Assembly: GCA_003164275.1 (NCBI GenBank)
Contig: PLSY01000253.1
Location: 22,981-64,926, forward strand
Direction of reading: 5' to 3'
Length of the DNA: 41,946 nt
DNA from: Acidimicrobiaceae bacterium
GTDB lineage: Bacteria > Actinomycetota > Acidimicrobiia > Acidimicrobiales > RAAP-2
Shown: positions 40,726 through 41,946 of the stretch, in pieces
Numbering within the stretch: position 1 is the first letter of the stretch
Layout: every line of letters begins with the position of its first letter
Made by a program: the position numbers and the translations under genes
Notes under the pieces: generated by a model
Seen by the model: only the letters and a program-made list of their open reading frames with translations
Databases searched by the model: none
What the model was told of the DNA's origin: nothing

Positions 40726-41781
40726 TCAGAGCCCGTAGATCCTCGAAGCGTTGCCGGCGCAGATGAGCTCTCGCTCCGCTACGTTCACGTCGGCGAACTG
40801 ACGCTCGACGACTTCCTGCGAATGCGGCCATGTGGTGGCCGGGTGGGGAAAGTCGGTGGACCAGAGGATGTTCTCGACCCCGAGATCGTGCCGCTGACGC
40901 AGGCCATATTCGTCGTCCATGAAGGTGGCGGCCATGTTGCGGCGAAAGTACTCACTTGGCTTCAGCTTCATACCGGGAAAGTCGTACGGCCCTTCGGCCT
41001 TTCGATCCAATGAGGCGAGGAACCCAGCGACCCAATACAGGCTCGGCTCGACGAAAACGATCTTCAGCTCGGGGAACCGCTCGAGGGTGCCCGTCAGAAT
41101 CCACCACGCGATCACCTCCGAAAGGGCCAGCGCCGGGAGCGAGGTGTAGATGCCCGCCTGCGGCGTGGGGTCGCGTCGAAATACGTCCCACAGGTGAGGG
41201 GGCGTGCCCAGGTGGTGTGAGATGGCAAGTCCCGTCTCCGACAATGCCGACCACAAAGGGTCGTAGGACGCGTCGTGGTAGTCGGGCAGACCCAGCTCGG
41301 ATGGGAAGTTCGGGAGATGGACCGAACGGGCACCGAGTCCGGCCAACCGGAGTACCTCTTGGACGGCGTAGTCGATGTCGATGATGGGCACCTGATAGGA
41401 GACGGCGAGGCGGTTGGGATCGACGGCGGCGAAGTCGCTCAGATAGTCGGTGAAGGCTCGGCTGATGACCTTCCAGTCTCCTTTGATCAGACCGAAGTGC
41501 CGAAACGCCGAAACCTCCGAGTAGAGGACCTCCGCCTGCACGCCATCTCTGTCCATAGCCGCCAAGCGGGCTTCCGGGTCCCAGTAGCCCGGATCTCCAA
41601 ACGCTTCCATGTCCCAGTCGGACAGATCCATCTCCCTGCCGCCTTTGAGGGCCTTGTCGGAGGCCGCCTGTTGAGCAATGGCATCGTCAAAGGCTTCGCG
41701 CAGCGTCGGGGGGAGCACGTCCTTCACGGCGTCCAGCTTCACTCTGACGTGCGAATCTGCCGAGATTAACTTGTGCGTCAT
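40726..41781 (-). CDS. Amidohydrolase 2 family protein (metal-dependent)
   Basis: A 351-residue amidohydrolase-2 (ACMSD-related) protein. It opens KLISADSHVRVKLDAV with the Asp-x-His metal motif at the start. Family-typical segments follow: DPEARLAAMDRDGVQAEVLYSEVSAFRH, GARSVHLPNFPSELGLPDYHDASYDPLWSAL, ISHHLGTPPHLWDVF with metal His, FPELKIVFVEPSLYWVAGFL, and LGVENILWSTDFPHPATTWPHS with the catalytic Asp. The group decarboxylates or hydrolyses cyclic/aromatic acids. A GGGGGAG ribosome site precedes ATG. It is the first gene of a minus-strand operon with DUF35, the thiolase-like protein, fused CoA-transferase and hydrolase. Substrate unknown. Confidence 0.93.
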   Translation of the reverse strand: MTHKLISADSHVRVKLDAVKDVLPPTLREAFDDAIAQQAASDKALKGGREMDLSDWDMEAFGDPGYWDPEARLAAMDRDGVQAEVLYSEVSAFRHFGLIKGDWKVISRAFTDYLSDFAAVDPNRLAVSYQVPIIDIDYAVQEVLRLAGLGARSVHLPNFPSELGLPDYHDASYDPLWSALSETGLAISHHLGTPPHLWDVFRRDPTPQAGIYTSLPALALSEVIAWWILTGTLERFPELKIVFVEPSLYWVAGFLASLDRKAEGPYDFPGMKLKPSEYFRRNMAATFMDDEYGLRQRHDLGVENILWSTDFPHPATTWPHSQEVVERQFADVNVAERELICAGNASRIYGL

Positions 41782-41946
41782 TGAACTCCCCCTAAGTGAG
41801 TGCGTCTGTCGTTTGACTAACCATAGTAACTGATATGGAAACGCTACCGCAGAACCGTGGCGTGCAACAGTCGTGAGCGATCCCGGCTTTCGGCTGGCAC
41901 GTCGGCTCCAGGAACCACGCGCACCAAGGTTCCCACTTCACAGGTG
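41782..41946. other. Right-edge upstream region
   Basis: Holds the ribosome site of the amidohydrolase gene and its presumed promoter. A plus-strand TTGACT occurs at 41813-41818 but I find no matching -10. No other gene is visible before the edge. Confidence 0.3.

Noticed and set aside
1..41946. CRISPR arrays, insertion sequences, prophage or defence islands
   Set aside because: No regularly spaced repeats, transposase, integrase, restriction-modification or phage proteins are visible.

Overview
The window is about 42 kb of high-GC, gene-dense DNA with no rRNA, tRNA, CRISPR array, transposase, integrase or phage gene that I can see. It looks like the chromosome of an actinobacterium, most plausibly an uncultured Acidimicrobiia-like lineage. 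The direct evidence is two near-perfect actinobacterial LexA (SOS) boxes, DUF2277, DUF5996, Stf0 and DUF1214 proteins, several CaiB/BaiF CoA-transferases, and a very frequent promoter layout in which a TANNNT -10 box lies exactly six bases before the start codon (leaderless mRNAs). The class-level assignment is inference.

Region 1 (1-3.9 kb): aldo/keto reductase, SAM methyltransferase, a four-cysteine HiPIP-like mini-protein, DUF2277 and a 50-residue zinc-ribbon protein. Region 2 (3.9-10.7 kb, minus strand): a probable operon of two overlapping CaiB/BaiF CoA-transferases (one without the catalytic Asp), NAD-dependent formate dehydrogenase, a zinc-less alcohol dehydrogenase/quinone reductase and a GH15 glucoamylase/trehalase-like enzyme. 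Region 3 (10.7-11.5 kb): an SOS-controlled leaderless gene for an unknown 81-residue protein, followed by a 68-residue Cys/His-rich protein. Region 4 (11.5-22.3 kb): a large secreted propeller + glycosidase + carbohydrate-binding protein, a membrane protein, a cupin/P450 pair, a second quinone reductase, DUF5996, a GGDEF-EAL cyclic-di-GMP protein and an SRPBCC protein. Region 5 (22.4-28 kb, plus strand mostly): a UvrD-family helicase under a LexA box, a cytidylate-kinase-like protein, a dimeric alpha-beta-barrel protein behind a tiny overlapping leader ORF, a cysteine-less DksA/TraR-like protein (minus strand) and RNase D with a terminator. Region 6 (28.3-34.6 kb): a D-aminoacylase-type amidohydrolase, DUF1214, a truncated sulfotransferase, an orphan coiled-coil protein, and a divergent Stf0 sulfotransferase/sulfatase pair. 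Region 7 (34.7-41.8 kb, minus strand): a CoA-thioester catabolic cluster of amidohydrolase, DUF35 protein, Ltp2-like thiolase-fold protein, a double-length fused CoA-transferase, an alpha/beta hydrolase and an enoyl-CoA hydratase.

Functionally the window combines degradation of an unidentified organic acid or sterol-like/aromatic substrate as CoA thioesters (regions 2 and 7, with P450, cupin and reductases as possible front-end oxidation), handling of sulfate esters (region 6), polysaccharide/trehalose hydrolysis, and a small SOS regulon. The best candidates for something undescribed are the SOS-driven 81-residue protein at 10911 and the HiPIP-like mini-protein at 2407-2658.
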